In this document: piece after piece, positions 44,294 through 53,473 of the stretch | Layout of the letters: every line of letters begins with the position of its first letter | Numbering within the stretch: the stretch's first letter is position 1 | Source of the DNA: Flexivirga oryzae | Lineage (GTDB): Bacteria > Actinomycetota > Actinomycetes > Actinomycetales > Dermatophilaceae | Direction: 5' to 3' | Assembly: GCF_014190805.1 (NCBI RefSeq) | Contig: NZ_JACHVQ010000001.1 | Location: forward strand, 372,001 to 436,000 | DNA length: 64,000 bases | Notes under the pieces: model-generated | Told to the model about the DNA's origin: nothing | The model's input: only the letters and a program-made list of their open reading frames with translations | Database searches by the model: none | Translations under genes and position numbers: made by a program

Positions 44294-44796
44294 GACTGCC
44301 TCTCCGCGCGATCCGCGATGTCGCTGCTGACCCGCAGCGCCGCCAGTCCGCGCGACGCGTGTGACTTGACCGTGCCGGTGCTGATGCCCAGCGCCGCGGC
44401 GATGTCGGCCTCGCTGTAGTCGTGGAAGTAGCGCAGCACGATCACCGCGCGCTGCTTGCGCGGAAGCCCCGCCAGGGCACGCATCAGGTCCTCGCGTGCC
44501 GCGACGGTGTCGGTGCCGTCCGGGTGCGGTCGCTCGGGCAGGGTCTCGGTCGCGATCTCCCCGCGCCACTTGCGCCGCCAGCCGCGGGCGAACTCGTGCA
44601 CGATGATCTTGCGCACGTAGGCCTCGTGCTGCTCGGTGCGCTCCCATTTCGGCCACGCCTTGGCCAGCGCGGTCTGCACCAGATCCTCGGCCGCCGCATG
44701 GTCGTGGGTGAGCAACGTCGCGGTCCGCACGAGCGACGGGCCCCGCGCAGCGACGAAGTCGCTGAAGCCGGGCGGTTCGCGGGTTCCCCTGGTCAT
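44290..44796 (-). CDS. RNA polymerase sigma factor, SigE/ECF family
   Basis: This 168-residue extracytoplasmic-function-type sigma factor has region 2 FSDFVAARGPSLVRTATLLTHDHAAAEDLVQTALAKAWPKWER at about residues 11-53 and region 4 RALAGLPRKQRAVIVLRYFHDYSEADIAAALGISTGTVKSHASRGLAALR at about residues 105-155. The wording is that of the actinobacterial SigE-related group (SigE family). The linker carries a strongly basic segment (GWRRKWRG). It starts at ATG 44796 and is the first gene of a two-gene unit with the membrane protein. The target regulon is unknown. Confidence 0.92.
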   Translation of the reverse strand: MTRGTREPPGFSDFVAARGPSLVRTATLLTHDHAAAEDLVQTALAKAWPKWERTEQHEAYVRKIIVHEFARGWRRKWRGEIATETLPERPHPDGTDTVAAREDLMRALAGLPRKQRAVIVLRYFHDYSEADIAAALGISTGTVKSHASRGLAALRVSSDIADRAERQS

Positions 44797-44845
44797 GTCC
44801 TGTCAGAGCCCCTGACGCGGCGGTTCGGTTGTCAGCGACAGGGTG

Positions 44846-45223
44846 TCAGTCGTCCCAGCTGTTCACCAGCGAGTAGGCCGCGCGGGTCAGGTAGTCACGC
44901 AGCATCCCGTCGTGCTGCTCGTCCAGGTCCAGGGTGTCGACGGCGTTCAGCATGTGCAGCAACCAGCGGTCCCGCTGTGCCGGGGTGACGGCGTAGGGGA
45001 CGTGCCGCATCCGCAGCCGCGGGTGGCCACGGCGCTCGCTGTAGGTGGTCGGGCCACCCCAGTACTGCTCCAGGAACATCCGCAGCCGGTCCTCGGCCGG
45101 ACCGAGGTCCTCCTCGGGGTAGATCGCCTTCAGCGGCGGGTCGCCCGCGACCCCGAGGTAGAACTCGTGCACCAGCTTCTGGAAGGTCTCGTGCCCCCCG
45201 ACTTCGTCGTAGAACGTGGTCAC
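44846..45223 (-). CDS. glbO: Group II truncated haemoglobin (GlbO type)
   Basis: This 125-residue trHb group II has the B-helix Tyr in [73 protein letters not shown], the proximal His in RMRHVPY and the group II Trp G8 in DRWLLHM. Such proteins bind oxygen and scavenge peroxides or nitric oxide. In mycobacteria GlbO is membrane-associated. The start at 45223 is GTG. It lies 12 bp downstream of the MscS gene stop on the same strand, so they may be co-transcribed. Confidence 0.95.
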   Translation of the reverse strand: MTTFYDEVGGHETFQKLVHEFYLGVAGDPPLKAIYPEEDLGPAEDRLRMFLEQYWGGPTTYSERRGHPRLRMRHVPYAVTPAQRDRWLLHMLNAVDTLDLDEQHDGMLRDYLTRAAYSLVNSWDD

Positions 45224-45235
45224 CCCCAGATCCTC

Positions 45236-46141
45236 TCAGGTGGCGTTCGGGCTGCTGTACGGCGGCAGCTGCGGCCCTCGCACCCCGGCCCGGTCGAGCG
45301 CCAGCTTCGCCTGTTCCCGGATCTCGCGGGCCACGGCATACTGTTCGTTCGGGACGGAGGTGGCGACGACGCGCAGCGTGACCATGCCGCCCGACATCGA
45401 CTCGACGCCGGCGACGACCGGCTCCTCCAGCAGCTTCTCGTGCCACGGGGACCGGTCGTGCACCTGGGCCACGACGGTGCGCAGCACCTGCAGGGCGGTC
45501 TCGACGGACTGGTCGCTGCCGATCGGGATGTCGATGAAGATCGACGCGTAACCCTGGGACTTGTTGCCGACGCGCAGGATCTCGCCGTTGCGGACGTACC
45601 AGACGACCCCCTGGGCGTCGCGGACCCGCGTCACGCGCAGCGTGACCTCCTCCACGGTCCCGATCGCCTGCCCGGTGTCGATGACGTCACCCACGCCGTA
45701 CTGGTCCTCCATGATCATGAAGATCCCGGAGAGGAAGTCCTTGACCAGGCTCTGCGCCCCGAAACCGAGCGCGACCCCGCCGACTCCGGCGGATGCGAGG
45801 AGCGGGGCCAGCGGCACACCGAGTCGACCCATCACGGTGAGGCCGGCGATGCCGAAGATGAGGATCGTGGAGATCGACCGCAGGATCGAACCCATCGTGG
45901 CGGCCCGTTGTTTGCGCCGCTCGGAGTCCAGGCCCGCGGCTTCGCGGAGCACGCGGCCGGCGCGACTCACCCGGGCCGGGTTCTGCCGGTGTTCCATCGC
46001 GTGGACGGCGCGATCGATGGCGCGGACGACGATCCAGCGCAGCACGACGGCGCCGAGGATGATGCAGACGACCATCAGCGGGGCGCCGACGGCCCACTGG
46101 AGGGTCGATTCGCTGTCCGTGGCGGCAGGTGCAAGCGACAT
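45236..46141 (-). CDS. MscS family mechanosensitive ion channel
   Basis: This 301-residue protein has three membrane helices in the first 150 residues. The pore helix and MscS beta domain are recognisable in LLASAGVGGVALGFGAQSLVKDFLSGIFMIMEDQYGVGDVI, followed by GTVEEVTLRVTRVRDAQGVVWYVRNGEI and the cytoplasmic domain to SVPNEQYAVAREIREQAKLALDRAG. It acts in release of solutes on hypo-osmotic shock. The ATG at 46141 is chosen; an upstream in-frame ATG at 46165 would add eight residues. It is divergent from malQ with only about 60 bp between starts. Confidence 0.92.
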   Translation of the reverse strand: MSLAPAATDSESTLQWAVGAPLMVVCIILGAVVLRWIVVRAIDRAVHAMEHRQNPARVSRAGRVLREAAGLDSERRKQRAATMGSILRSISTILIFGIAGLTVMGRLGVPLAPLLASAGVGGVALGFGAQSLVKDFLSGIFMIMEDQYGVGDVIDTGQAIGTVEEVTLRVTRVRDAQGVVWYVRNGEILRVGNKSQGYASIFIDIPIGSDQSVETALQVLRTVVAQVHDRSPWHEKLLEEPVVAGVESMSGGMVTLRVVATSVPNEQYAVAREIREQAKLALDRAGVRGPQLPPYSSPNAT

Positions 46142-46201
46142 GTGCCCATCATGACGGCCGGGCATCCCAGTGACGCAAATCGGCTCTGACAGACTGCTGC
46201 C

Positions 46202-48322
46202 ATGCCCGAAGCCCCCTCCGAATCACTCGCTCGCCTCGCACGCGCCCACGGTGTTGCGACCGAATATTGGGACTGGCGTGGCAACCACGTCGTGGTCGGT
46301 GCCGACACGATCGTTGCGGTGCTGGCCGCGCTGGACGTCGACGCGAGCGACGCGCCCGCCATCGAGCAGGCGCTGGTGGACCAGGAGCTGGAGTCCTGGC
46401 GCCGGGTGCTGCCGCCCGTCATCGTCATGCGCGAGGGCTGGACGCCGTGGGTGCCGGTGCACGTCCCCGAGGGCGAGGACTCGGTCGATGCGCGAGTCAC
46501 GTTGGAAAACGGCGTGGTTCGCGACCTGCGTCCCATCGACCAGCCGCCCGGGTCGCGTGAGGTCGACGGCGTCCTGACCGCGGAGTTCAACGTCGAACTG
46601 CCCGGTGACCTCCCGCTCGGCTACCACGAGCTGGAGGTCACGTATGACGCCGGCCGGACCGTGCGCACCACGGTCATCGTGACGCCCGAGCGGCTCGCGC
46701 TGCCGGCAGCGCTGGAGCACGACCGGGCCTGGGGCCTGACGGCACAGCTGTATTCGCTGCGCTCGGAACGGTCCTGGGGTCTCGGCGACGTCGCGGACCT
46801 GGCCGAGCTCGGGACCTGGGCGGTGCGTCAGGGTGCCGACTTCGTGCTGATCAATCCCGTGCACGCCGCGGAACCCGTGCCGCCGCTGGAGCCCTCGCCA
46901 TACCTGCCCACCTCCCGCAGGTTCGTCAACCCGGGTTACATCCGCGTCGAGGAGGTGCCCGAACTCGGCTACCTGTCCGCGGCGCAGCACCAGCTCGTCG
47001 AGTGGCACAGCGACGACGCCCGCCGGCTGAACAAGCTGGATCATCTGGACCGCGACGGCAGCTGGCAGTCCAAGCGGGCCGCGCTGCGGATGATCTTCCG
47101 CACCGAGAGCACCCATCGGCGGCGCCGCGACCTGGAGAGCTTCGTCGAGCGGGAAGGGCAGGCGCTGCTGGACTTCGCGACCTGGTGCGCGATCGCCGCC
47201 GACCGCGGGCCGGACTGGAAGAGCTGGCCGGAGGAACTGCGCGATCCGCGCACCGACGCGGTTGCCGCGGAGCGAACGCGGCTCGGTGAGGACGTCGACT
47301 TCTACTGCTGGTTGCAATGGGTGGTGCAGTCGCAGTTCCTCGACGCGCAGCGGGAGTTGCGGGCCGCCGGTATGTCGATCGGCGTCATCCACGACCTGGC
47401 GGTCGGCGTCCACTCCGAGGGCGCGGACGCGTGGGCGTTGCGGGATGTGCTCGCCGAGGGGATCGAGGTCGGCGCACCACCGGACGACTACAACCAGCTC
47501 GGGCAGGGCTGGAGTCAGCCGCCGTGGCGGCCGGACCGGTTGGCCGAGAGCGGTTACGCGCCGTACCGCGACATGCTCCGGACCGTGCTGCGGATGGCGG
47601 GCGGGCTGCGTGTCGACCACGTGCTCGGCCTGTTCCGGTTGTGGTGGGTGCCCGCGGGCAAGAAGCCGCTGGAAGGCACCTACGTGCGCTACGACCACGA
47701 GGCGATGGTCGGCATCCTCGCGCTGGAGGCGCAGCGTGCGCGGGCCATCGTGATCGGCGAAGACCTTGGCACCACTGAGGATTGGGTGCGCGACTATCTC
47801 GCGGACAGGGGAGTGCTCGGCACCTCGGTGCTGTGGTTCGAGCGGAAGGAGGACGGCGGACCGCGGCCACCGGAGACCTACCGGACGTTGGCGTTCGCGA
47901 GTGTCACCACGCACGACCTGCCGCCGACCGCCGGTTATCTGCGGGGAGAGCACATCCGCGTCCGGGACGAGCTCGGCCTGCTCACCCGGTCGCTGGAGGA
48001 GGAGCAGCGCATCGACGAGGAGCAGCGCGAGGCGATGCTCGGGGAGCTGCGCTCGCGCGGGCTGCTGCGCTTCGGCACGTCCGTCGACGACGAGGTCGAC
48101 GCCCTGCACCGGTTCCTCACCTGGTCGCCCAGCAAGCTGCTCGGCGTCTCCGTGAACGACCTGGCCGGGGACGTCCGGACGATCAACCAGCCGGGCACCG
48201 ACGAGGAGTACCCCAACTGGCGACTGCCGGTCAGCGGTGCCGACCGGCAGCCGACGACGCTGGACGACCTGATGGTGTCCCGGCGGGCGAAACGGTTGAT
48301 CCGCGCGGTGACTCGCCGCTGA
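46202..48322 (+). CDS. malQ: 4-alpha-glucanotransferase (amylomaltase)
   Basis: This 706-residue GH77 enzyme transfers maltodextrin segments between chains. It has the long N-terminal extension typical of actinobacterial and enterobacterial MalQ (residues 1-180), then GLTAQLYSLRSERSWGLGDVADL. Catalytic residues are the nucleophile Asp in GGLRVDHVLGLFRLWWVP, the acid/base Glu in IVIGEDLGT and the stabilising Asp in VTTHDLPPTAGYL. SPSKLLGVSVNDLAGDVRTINQPGTDEEYPNWRLPV lies near the end. It is functionally related to the GH13 alpha-glucosidase 8 kb away. It ends facing pepN across a long hairpin. Confidence 0.96.
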   Translation: MPEAPSESLARLARAHGVATEYWDWRGNHVVVGADTIVAVLAALDVDASDAPAIEQALVDQELESWRRVLPPVIVMREGWTPWVPVHVPEGEDSVDARVTLENGVVRDLRPIDQPPGSREVDGVLTAEFNVELPGDLPLGYHELEVTYDAGRTVRTTVIVTPERLALPAALEHDRAWGLTAQLYSLRSERSWGLGDVADLAELGTWAVRQGADFVLINPVHAAEPVPPLEPSPYLPTSRRFVNPGYIRVEEVPELGYLSAAQHQLVEWHSDDARRLNKLDHLDRDGSWQSKRAALRMIFRTESTHRRRRDLESFVEREGQALLDFATWCAIAADRGPDWKSWPEELRDPRTDAVAAERTRLGEDVDFYCWLQWVVQSQFLDAQRELRAAGMSIGVIHDLAVGVHSEGADAWALRDVLAEGIEVGAPPDDYNQLGQGWSQPPWRPDRLAESGYAPYRDMLRTVLRMAGGLRVDHVLGLFRLWWVPAGKKPLEGTYVRYDHEAMVGILALEAQRARAIVIGEDLGTTEDWVRDYLADRGVLGTSVLWFERKEDGGPRPPETYRTLAFASVTTHDLPPTAGYLRGEHIRVRDELGLLTRSLEEEQRIDEEQREAMLGELRSRGLLRFGTSVDDEVDALHRFLTWSPSKLLGVSVNDLAGDVRTINQPGTDEEYPNWRLPVSGADRQPTTLDDLMVSRRAKRLIRAVTRR

Positions 48323-48330
48323 CTCCCATC

Positions 48331-48417
48331 GATTGACCGGCGCACCTCCGCATTGAGCGGCGTAGCGAATCGCCCTGATTCGCTACGCCGCTCAATGCAT
48401 GGGTATGCCGGTCGATC
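48331..48417. terminator. Long bidirectional hairpin between malQ and pepN
   Basis: Perfect 21-bp arms at 48351-48371 and 48377-48397 enclose a 5-nt loop. Outer arms gattgaccggc (48331-48341) and gccggtcgatc (48407-48417, 10 of 11 pairs) extend the structure and reach into the pepN stop codon. The two genes converge here, so it can terminate both transcripts. There is no U tract. Confidence 0.8.
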
Positions 48418-51025
48418 AGGCCTCGTCGCGCGCCTGCGCGGTGAGGGCGACCCGGACGATGTCGCGGTTCTCGGCGACCAGCCGCACCAGGCCGGCGGGA
48501 GCGTCCTGGTTCTGCGCGAGCCACTGCTCCGTCGCGTCCACGAGCTCCTGGCTGGCCAGGGCGACGGGGTAGAGCACGACCACGAAGTTGGCGGCCATCG
48601 CGTACGTGCGGGCGTCCCAGACGTCCCGCAGCGCGGCGTGATAGCGCTCGACATACGGCTCGAGGAGCGCGGTGTCGTGCACCCGGCCGAAGCCGAGCGC
48701 CACGGCCCGCGCTGTCTCGTTGGGCAGCGAGTCGGTCTCGACCAGGTCGTGCCAGGCCCGTGCCTTCGCCTCCGCCGTCGGGTATGCCGCGCGCGCTCCG
48801 GCGGCCCGCGCGACACCGGTTGCGGTGTTGTCGGCGGCCAGCTGGGCCTCGATCTCGGCGTCCGTCGCCGTGCCGGCCACGGCCAGCGAGGTGAGCAGCG
48901 ACCACTTCATGTCGGTGTCCATCGGCAGCCCGTCGAGCACCTCGGTGCCGTCGAACAACGCTCGCACGTAGGCGACGTCGTCCTGGCTGCGCGCCTGGTG
49001 GGCGAACGCCAGGGTGAGCTGCAGCTGGGCGTCGCTGCCCGGCTCGGCCCGCGTCATCAGCGTGCGGAACGCCGCGGCGGCCTCGTTCGCGGCCTCGGTC
49101 CGGTGCTCCGGGCGCAGGAACGACGTGGCGTGCCCGAACGCCCCGGAGGTGAGGAACGCGGTGGTGGCGCCGTTGATCTGGGTGATCAGCGTCTGGCGCA
49201 GCGTCGAATCGGTCTCGGTCGCCACCGCGGCGATGGCGTAGCGGATGTAGTCGCGCGGCGGAAGTTCACCGTCACGGGTCATGTCCCACAGCGCGCCGAA
49301 GATGACGGCGCGGGCGAGCGAGTCGGACACCGCCGTCGGGTTGGCGAGCACGGTGCTCAGCGACTTCGGGTCCAGCCGCACCTTGGCGTAGGTGAGGTCC
49401 TGGTCGTTGACCAGCAGCAGGTCGGGCATCCGCTCACCGACCAGCTTCGACACGTCGGTGAGCGGACCCTCGACGTCGATCTCGAGCGACGAGGTGGCGG
49501 TGAGCGCGCCGTCCGCGAGCCGGTAGCTGCCGATCGCCAGCCGGTGCGGGCGCAGCGTGGGGTAGCCGGCGGCCGCGGTCTGCTCGATCTGCAGCTTGGT
49601 GATGACGCCGTCGTCGTCCACCTCGACCAGCGGGCGCAGCGTGTTGACACCCGACGTCTTCAGCCACAGCTCCCGCCAGCTGGACAGGTCGCGGCCGGAG
49701 GTCGCCTCCAGCTCGCCGAGCAGGTCGTCGAACGTCGTGTTGCCCCACTTGTACTTGCTGAAGTACGAACGCAATCCGGCGACGAACGGCTCGACTCCGA
49801 CATACGCGACGAGCTGTTTGAGCACCGACGCGCCCTTGGCGTAGGTGATGCCGTCGAAGTTGGCCTCGACGTCCTCCAGATGCCGCATGTTCGCGTAGAC
49901 CGGGTGCGTCGAGGACAGCTGGTCCTGCTTGTAGGCCCAGGTCTTCTCGGAGCTGCTGAACGTCGTCCAGGCGGTGTCCCACTCGGTGACCTCCGCCTGG
50001 CACCAGGTCGACGCCCACTCGGCGAACGACTCGTTGAGCCACAGGTCGTCCCACCACTGCATGGTGACCAGGTCGCCGAACCACATGTGCGCCAGTTCGT
50101 GCAGGATCGTCAGCCCGCGCCGCTCGATCAGGGCCCCGGACACCTGGGTGCGGAAGATGTAGGTCTCGGTGATCGTCACGCAGCCGGCGTTCTCCATCGC
50201 GCCCGCGTTGTACTCGGGGGTGAAGATCTGGTCGTACTTCGCGAACGGGTAGGGCTCACCGAACTGCTCCTCGAAGAACGCGAAGCCCTTCTTGGTGACC
50301 GCGAAAATGTTGTCGGCGTCGAGGTATTCGCGCAACGACCGGCGGCAGTAGACGCCGAGCGGGACCGTGCCGTTGGTGGCCTGCACCTCGTCGCGCACGA
50401 CGTCGTACGGCCCGGCGACGAGCGCCGTGATGTATGACGAGACCCGCGGGGTCGGCTCGAAGGTCCAGGTGGCGGTCGGCTCCGTCGTGCCGTCCGGCCC
50501 GGTGTAGGTCTGCTCGGCGGGCACCGGCTCCGGCGTCGGCTGGTTGGAGATCAGTTGCCAGCGTGCCGGTGCGGTGACCGTGAAGGCGAACGTCGCCTTC
50601 AGGCTGGGCTGCTCGAAGACCGCGAACACGCGGCGGCTGTCGGCGACCTCGAACTGGGTGTAGAGGTAGACCTCGTTGTCCGCCGGGTCGACGAACCGGT
50701 GCAGTCCCTCGCCGGTGTTCATGTAGGCGCCGGTCGCCTGGACGGTCAGCTCGTTGGTTGCCGCGAGCGCGGGGAGTGCGATCCGGGCACCGTCGTACGC
50801 CGTTGCCGGGTCGACGGATTCGCCGTTGAGCGTGATCGATTCGACGGACGGGCCGACGAAGTCCACGAAGGTCGGTGCGGTGTCGGTCGCGTCGAAGCGC
50901 ACCGTGGATGTGGTGCGGAACGTCTCGGGACCGGTGGTCAGGTCCAGCGTGACGTCATACGACTGAACGGTGAGCGCGGATGCACGCTGTTGCGCTTCCT
51001 CGCGCGTGAGGTTGGTGCCAGGCAC
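48416..51025 (-). CDS. pepN: Aminopeptidase N
   Basis: This 869-residue M1 metalloaminopeptidase has the substrate-anchoring GAMENAGCVTITE at about residue 240, zinc motif TILHELAHMWFGDLVTMQWWDDLWLNESFAEWAS (HExxH plus downstream Glu), an immunoglobulin-like central domain and the ERAP1-like C-terminal helical domain. It removes N-terminal residues from peptides in the cytoplasm. The GTG at 51025 (VPGTNLTREEAQQRASALTV) has GGAG seven bases upstream. Length matches the actinobacterial family. It is divergent from the thiol reductase gene. Confidence 0.97.
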   Translation of the reverse strand: MPGTNLTREEAQQRASALTVQSYDVTLDLTTGPETFRTTSTVRFDATDTAPTFVDFVGPSVESITLNGESVDPATAYDGARIALPALAATNELTVQATGAYMNTGEGLHRFVDPADNEVYLYTQFEVADSRRVFAVFEQPSLKATFAFTVTAPARWQLISNQPTPEPVPAEQTYTGPDGTTEPTATWTFEPTPRVSSYITALVAGPYDVVRDEVQATNGTVPLGVYCRRSLREYLDADNIFAVTKKGFAFFEEQFGEPYPFAKYDQIFTPEYNAGAMENAGCVTITETYIFRTQVSGALIERRGLTILHELAHMWFGDLVTMQWWDDLWLNESFAEWASTWCQAEVTEWDTAWTTFSSSEKTWAYKQDQLSSTHPVYANMRHLEDVEANFDGITYAKGASVLKQLVAYVGVEPFVAGLRSYFSKYKWGNTTFDDLLGELEATSGRDLSSWRELWLKTSGVNTLRPLVEVDDDGVITKLQIEQTAAAGYPTLRPHRLAIGSYRLADGALTATSSLEIDVEGPLTDVSKLVGERMPDLLLVNDQDLTYAKVRLDPKSLSTVLANPTAVSDSLARAVIFGALWDMTRDGELPPRDYIRYAIAAVATETDSTLRQTLITQINGATTAFLTSGAFGHATSFLRPEHRTEAANEAAAAFRTLMTRAEPGSDAQLQLTLAFAHQARSQDDVAYVRALFDGTEVLDGLPMDTDMKWSLLTSLAVAGTATDAEIEAQLAADNTATGVARAAGARAAYPTAEAKARAWHDLVETDSLPNETARAVALGFGRVHDTALLEPYVERYHAALRDVWDARTYAMAANFVVVLYPVALASQELVDATEQWLAQNQDAPAGLVRLVAENRDIVRVALTAQARDEA

Positions 51026-51155
51026 TATGCAGCTCCATCAGGATCACTGGGGATTGGATGCCAGCAATCCTCGCACGCCGGTCCCGGCACGGACGTTCGG
51101 ATTCCCGGATACGGGGGATGGGCAGCCACCCGCGCGCGGGTGGCAGGATTGCAGC

Positions 51156-51794
51156 GTGACTACTGACGAGCGACAGTCCGCCGAGATGTTCTTCGACCCG
51201 TTGTGCCCCTGGGCGTGGATGACCTCCCGATGGTTGATGGAGGTCGAGAAGGTCCGCCCGATCGAGGTGACCTGGAGCGTCATGAGCCTCTCGGTGCTCA
51301 ACGAGGGCCGCGAGGACCTGTCCGAGGGCTACCGCGAACTGCTCGACCGGGGCTGGGGACCGGTCCGCGTCATCATCGCCGCGGACCGCGACCACGGACC
51401 CGAATACCGCAAGAAGCTGTATGACGGCATCGGCACGCGCCTGCACCCGGGCGGCATGGGCGGCACCGACGAGGGTCAGCGTCAGGCGGTGACCGAGGCG
51501 CTCGCCGAGGCGGGGCTGCCGGGCGACCTGATGGCCTTCTACGACAACGACCCCGGCGACGAGATCGACAAGCGCCTGCGCGAGTCGCACCAGCGCGGGA
51601 TCGGCCTGGTCGGCGAGGACGTCGGCACGCCGGTCGTGTCGTTCGGCGACGTCGCGTTCTTCGGCCCGGTGGTCACACCCGCGCCGAAGGGCGAGGCGGC
51701 CGGCAAGCTCTGGGACGGATGCCTGCTCGTCGCCGGCACCCCTGGTTTCTACGAGATCAAGCGGACCCGCGTCGTGGGTCCCGACTTCAGCTGA
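51156..51794 (+). CDS. DsbA-fold reductase, mycothiol-dependent nitroreductase family (Rv2466c-like)
   Basis: This 212-residue thioredoxin-fold protein begins EMFFDPLCPWAWMTSRWLMEVEKVRPIEVTWSVMSLSVLN and ends GKLWDGCLLVAGTPGFYEIKRTRVVGPDF, the pattern of the Rv2466c family, which uses mycothiol as electron donor. The active site reads CPWA. The second cysteine of the CPWC form is replaced by Ala, so it would work through a monothiol (mixed disulfide with mycothiol) mechanism. The GTG at 51156 lies eight bases after AGGA. rpiB follows 12 bp downstream and is probably co-transcribed. Confidence 0.9.
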   Translation: MTTDERQSAEMFFDPLCPWAWMTSRWLMEVEKVRPIEVTWSVMSLSVLNEGREDLSEGYRELLDRGWGPVRVIIAADRDHGPEYRKKLYDGIGTRLHPGGMGGTDEGQRQAVTEALAEAGLPGDLMAFYDNDPGDEIDKRLRESHQRGIGLVGEDVGTPVVSFGDVAFFGPVVTPAPKGEAAGKLWDGCLLVAGTPGFYEIKRTRVVGPDFS

Positions 51795-51806
51795 GGAGAG
51801 CGTCGG

Positions 51807-52274
51807 ATGCGAGTGCACATTGGTGGGGACCACGCTGCCTACGAGATGCAGCGTGAGCTGGTCAGCTGGCTGACCGAGCAGGGACACGACGTCGTCGACC
51901 ACGGCGCCACGACGTACGACGACCTCGACGACTACCCGGTCTTCGTGCTGCGCGCGGCCGAAGGGGTCGCCGCCGACGAGGGCTCGCTCGGCGTGGTGCT
52001 GGGCGGTTCGGGCAACGGTGAGCAGATGGCGGCCAACAAGGTCAAGGGCATCCGTGCCGCACTCTGCTACAACACCGAGCTCGCGCAGCTGGCCCGACAG
52101 CACAACGATGCGCAGGTCATTTCCATCGGTGGCAGGTTCAACACCGTCGACGAGGCCAAGGAGATGGTGAAGGTGTTCCTGGAGACGCCGTTCTCCGGCG
52201 CGCAGCGGCATCAGCGGCGCCTCGACATGGTCTCCGACTACGAGAAGAACGGTGACCTGCCTCCCCAGGAGTGA
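51807..52274 (+). CDS. rpiB: Ribose-5-phosphate isomerase B
   Basis: This 155-residue enzyme interconverts ribose 5-phosphate and ribulose 5-phosphate in the pentose phosphate pathway. It starts MRVHIGGDHAAYEMQRELVSWL and has the active-site block LGVVLGGSGNGEQMAANKVKGIRAALCYN. Ser occupies the place of the catalytic Cys of the E. coli enzyme, as is usual in actinobacterial RpiB, where a glutamate (here in NGEQM) acts as base. NDAQVISIGGRFNTVDEAKEMVKVFLETPFSG closes the fold. Length is normal. Confidence 0.96.
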   Translation: MRVHIGGDHAAYEMQRELVSWLTEQGHDVVDHGATTYDDLDDYPVFVLRAAEGVAADEGSLGVVLGGSGNGEQMAANKVKGIRAALCYNTELAQLARQHNDAQVISIGGRFNTVDEAKEMVKVFLETPFSGAQRHQRRLDMVSDYEKNGDLPPQE

Positions 52275-52366
52275 CCGCGAACCATAGCGCATGGATTTGG
52301 CAATGGGTGGGTAAGAACTCGGTAAATTTTGACGGTGTGAGGCTGACCACGCGTCAGGATGCGTGC

Positions 52367-53455
52367 ATGGCCATCGATCTCTCGCTCGCACCCCGGAGGC
52401 TTTCGCGGCCGTCCGTTGCGGCCGGGCGATCCGGACTCGACACCGCCACGGCCGGGCTGTTCGGCCTCGTCGTGGTCGTCGGAGCCGTGACCATCGCCTG
52501 GCCGAGCGACGTCGCCTACGCACTGTTCATCCCGCTCGCGGTGGCGGCCCGGATGGTGTTGCCGGCCCGGCGCACGTTGTTCGTCTTCGCTGCGATCGCC
52601 ATTGCGTATGTCGTCAGCGTGCTCGACACGCTGCACGCGTCGGCCTGCGCGCTCGGTCTCGTGCTCGCCGCGACGATGGCGCTGGTCACGGTGGTCGACC
52701 GCACCCACACCCAGGCGGGTGTGACGACCGCGGTCGGTGGATCGATGCTGATGGACCTGCGGGAACGGCTGCGTGCTCAGGGGAGGCTGCCGATCCTGCC
52801 GAGTGGTTGGAATGTCGAGTCGAGTGTGCAACCGGCGTACGGCGACTCGTTCTCCGGTGATTTCGTCGTGGGCAACTGTCCGGCGAACGACCGGTTCGAG
52901 CTGGCGATGGTCGACGTGTCGGGGAAGGGCACGACGGCCGGCACCCGGTCCCTGCTGCTGGGCGGCGCGTTCGCCGGACTGCTGGGGGCCATGGAGCCGC
53001 AGCGCTTCCTGCCCGCGGCGAACGATTATCTGATGCGGCAGGGCTGGTCGGAGGGTTTCGCGACCGCCATCCACGCCTCGGTGGACCTGGCGAGCGGCGA
53101 CTACAGCATCGGATCAGCCGGGCACCCGCCGGCCATGCACTTCCACGCGGGCTCCGGCCGCTTCGCACCCGTCGACGGGGTGTCGGGCATCGCGCTCGGC
53201 ATACTCGACCATCAGGACGAGACCGACTTCCAGCGGGCGCGAGGGCGGCTGGAGCGCGGTGACGCACTGCTGCTGTTCACCGACGGGGTGATCGAGCAGC
53301 CCGGCATGGACCTCACCCAAGGTGTCGACCGGATGCTGGGTCACGCCGATCGCGCGCTCGCACAGGGTGCCAAGGGTGCCGCCACCCGCATCTGCACGAC
53401 GGGCAACGGGGGACTCGCCGACGACCGGGCGGTCGTGGTGATCTGGCGGGACTGA
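52367..53455 (+). CDS. Membrane SpoIIE-type PP2C phosphatase
   Basis: This protein of about 362 residues has four hydrophobic helices (about residues 25-115) and a C-terminal SpoIIE/RsbU-type phosphatase domain: PAYGDSFSGDFVVGNCPANDRFELAMVDVSGKGTTAGTRSLLLGGAFAGLL, LASGDYSIGSAGHPPAMHFH, GDALLLFTDGVIEQPGMDL and GGLADDRAVVVIWRD, with the metal-binding Asp residues of PP2C. Such enzymes dephosphorylate anti-anti-sigma proteins in partner-switching. No partner genes are adjacent. The ATG at 52367 follows AGGA. An upstream GTG at 52271 overlapping rpiB would add an AT-rich, non-conserved leader that looks like promoter DNA. Confidence 0.88.
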   Translation: MAIDLSLAPRRLSRPSVAAGRSGLDTATAGLFGLVVVVGAVTIAWPSDVAYALFIPLAVAARMVLPARRTLFVFAAIAIAYVVSVLDTLHASACALGLVLAATMALVTVVDRTHTQAGVTTAVGGSMLMDLRERLRAQGRLPILPSGWNVESSVQPAYGDSFSGDFVVGNCPANDRFELAMVDVSGKGTTAGTRSLLLGGAFAGLLGAMEPQRFLPAANDYLMRQGWSEGFATAIHASVDLASGDYSIGSAGHPPAMHFHAGSGRFAPVDGVSGIALGILDHQDETDFQRARGRLERGDALLLFTDGVIEQPGMDLTQGVDRMLGHADRALAQGAKGAATRICTTGNGGLADDRAVVVIWRD

Positions 53456-53473
53456 CCGCAGACCGCCACAACA

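Noticed and set aside
46223..48109. 628-codon frame antisense to malQ
   Set aside because: malQ has all GH77 catalytic motifs on the plus strand; the antisense product shows no domain.
48353..50437. 694-codon frame antisense to pepN
   Set aside because: pepN is unambiguous on the reverse strand and the plus-strand product is compositionally a shadow.
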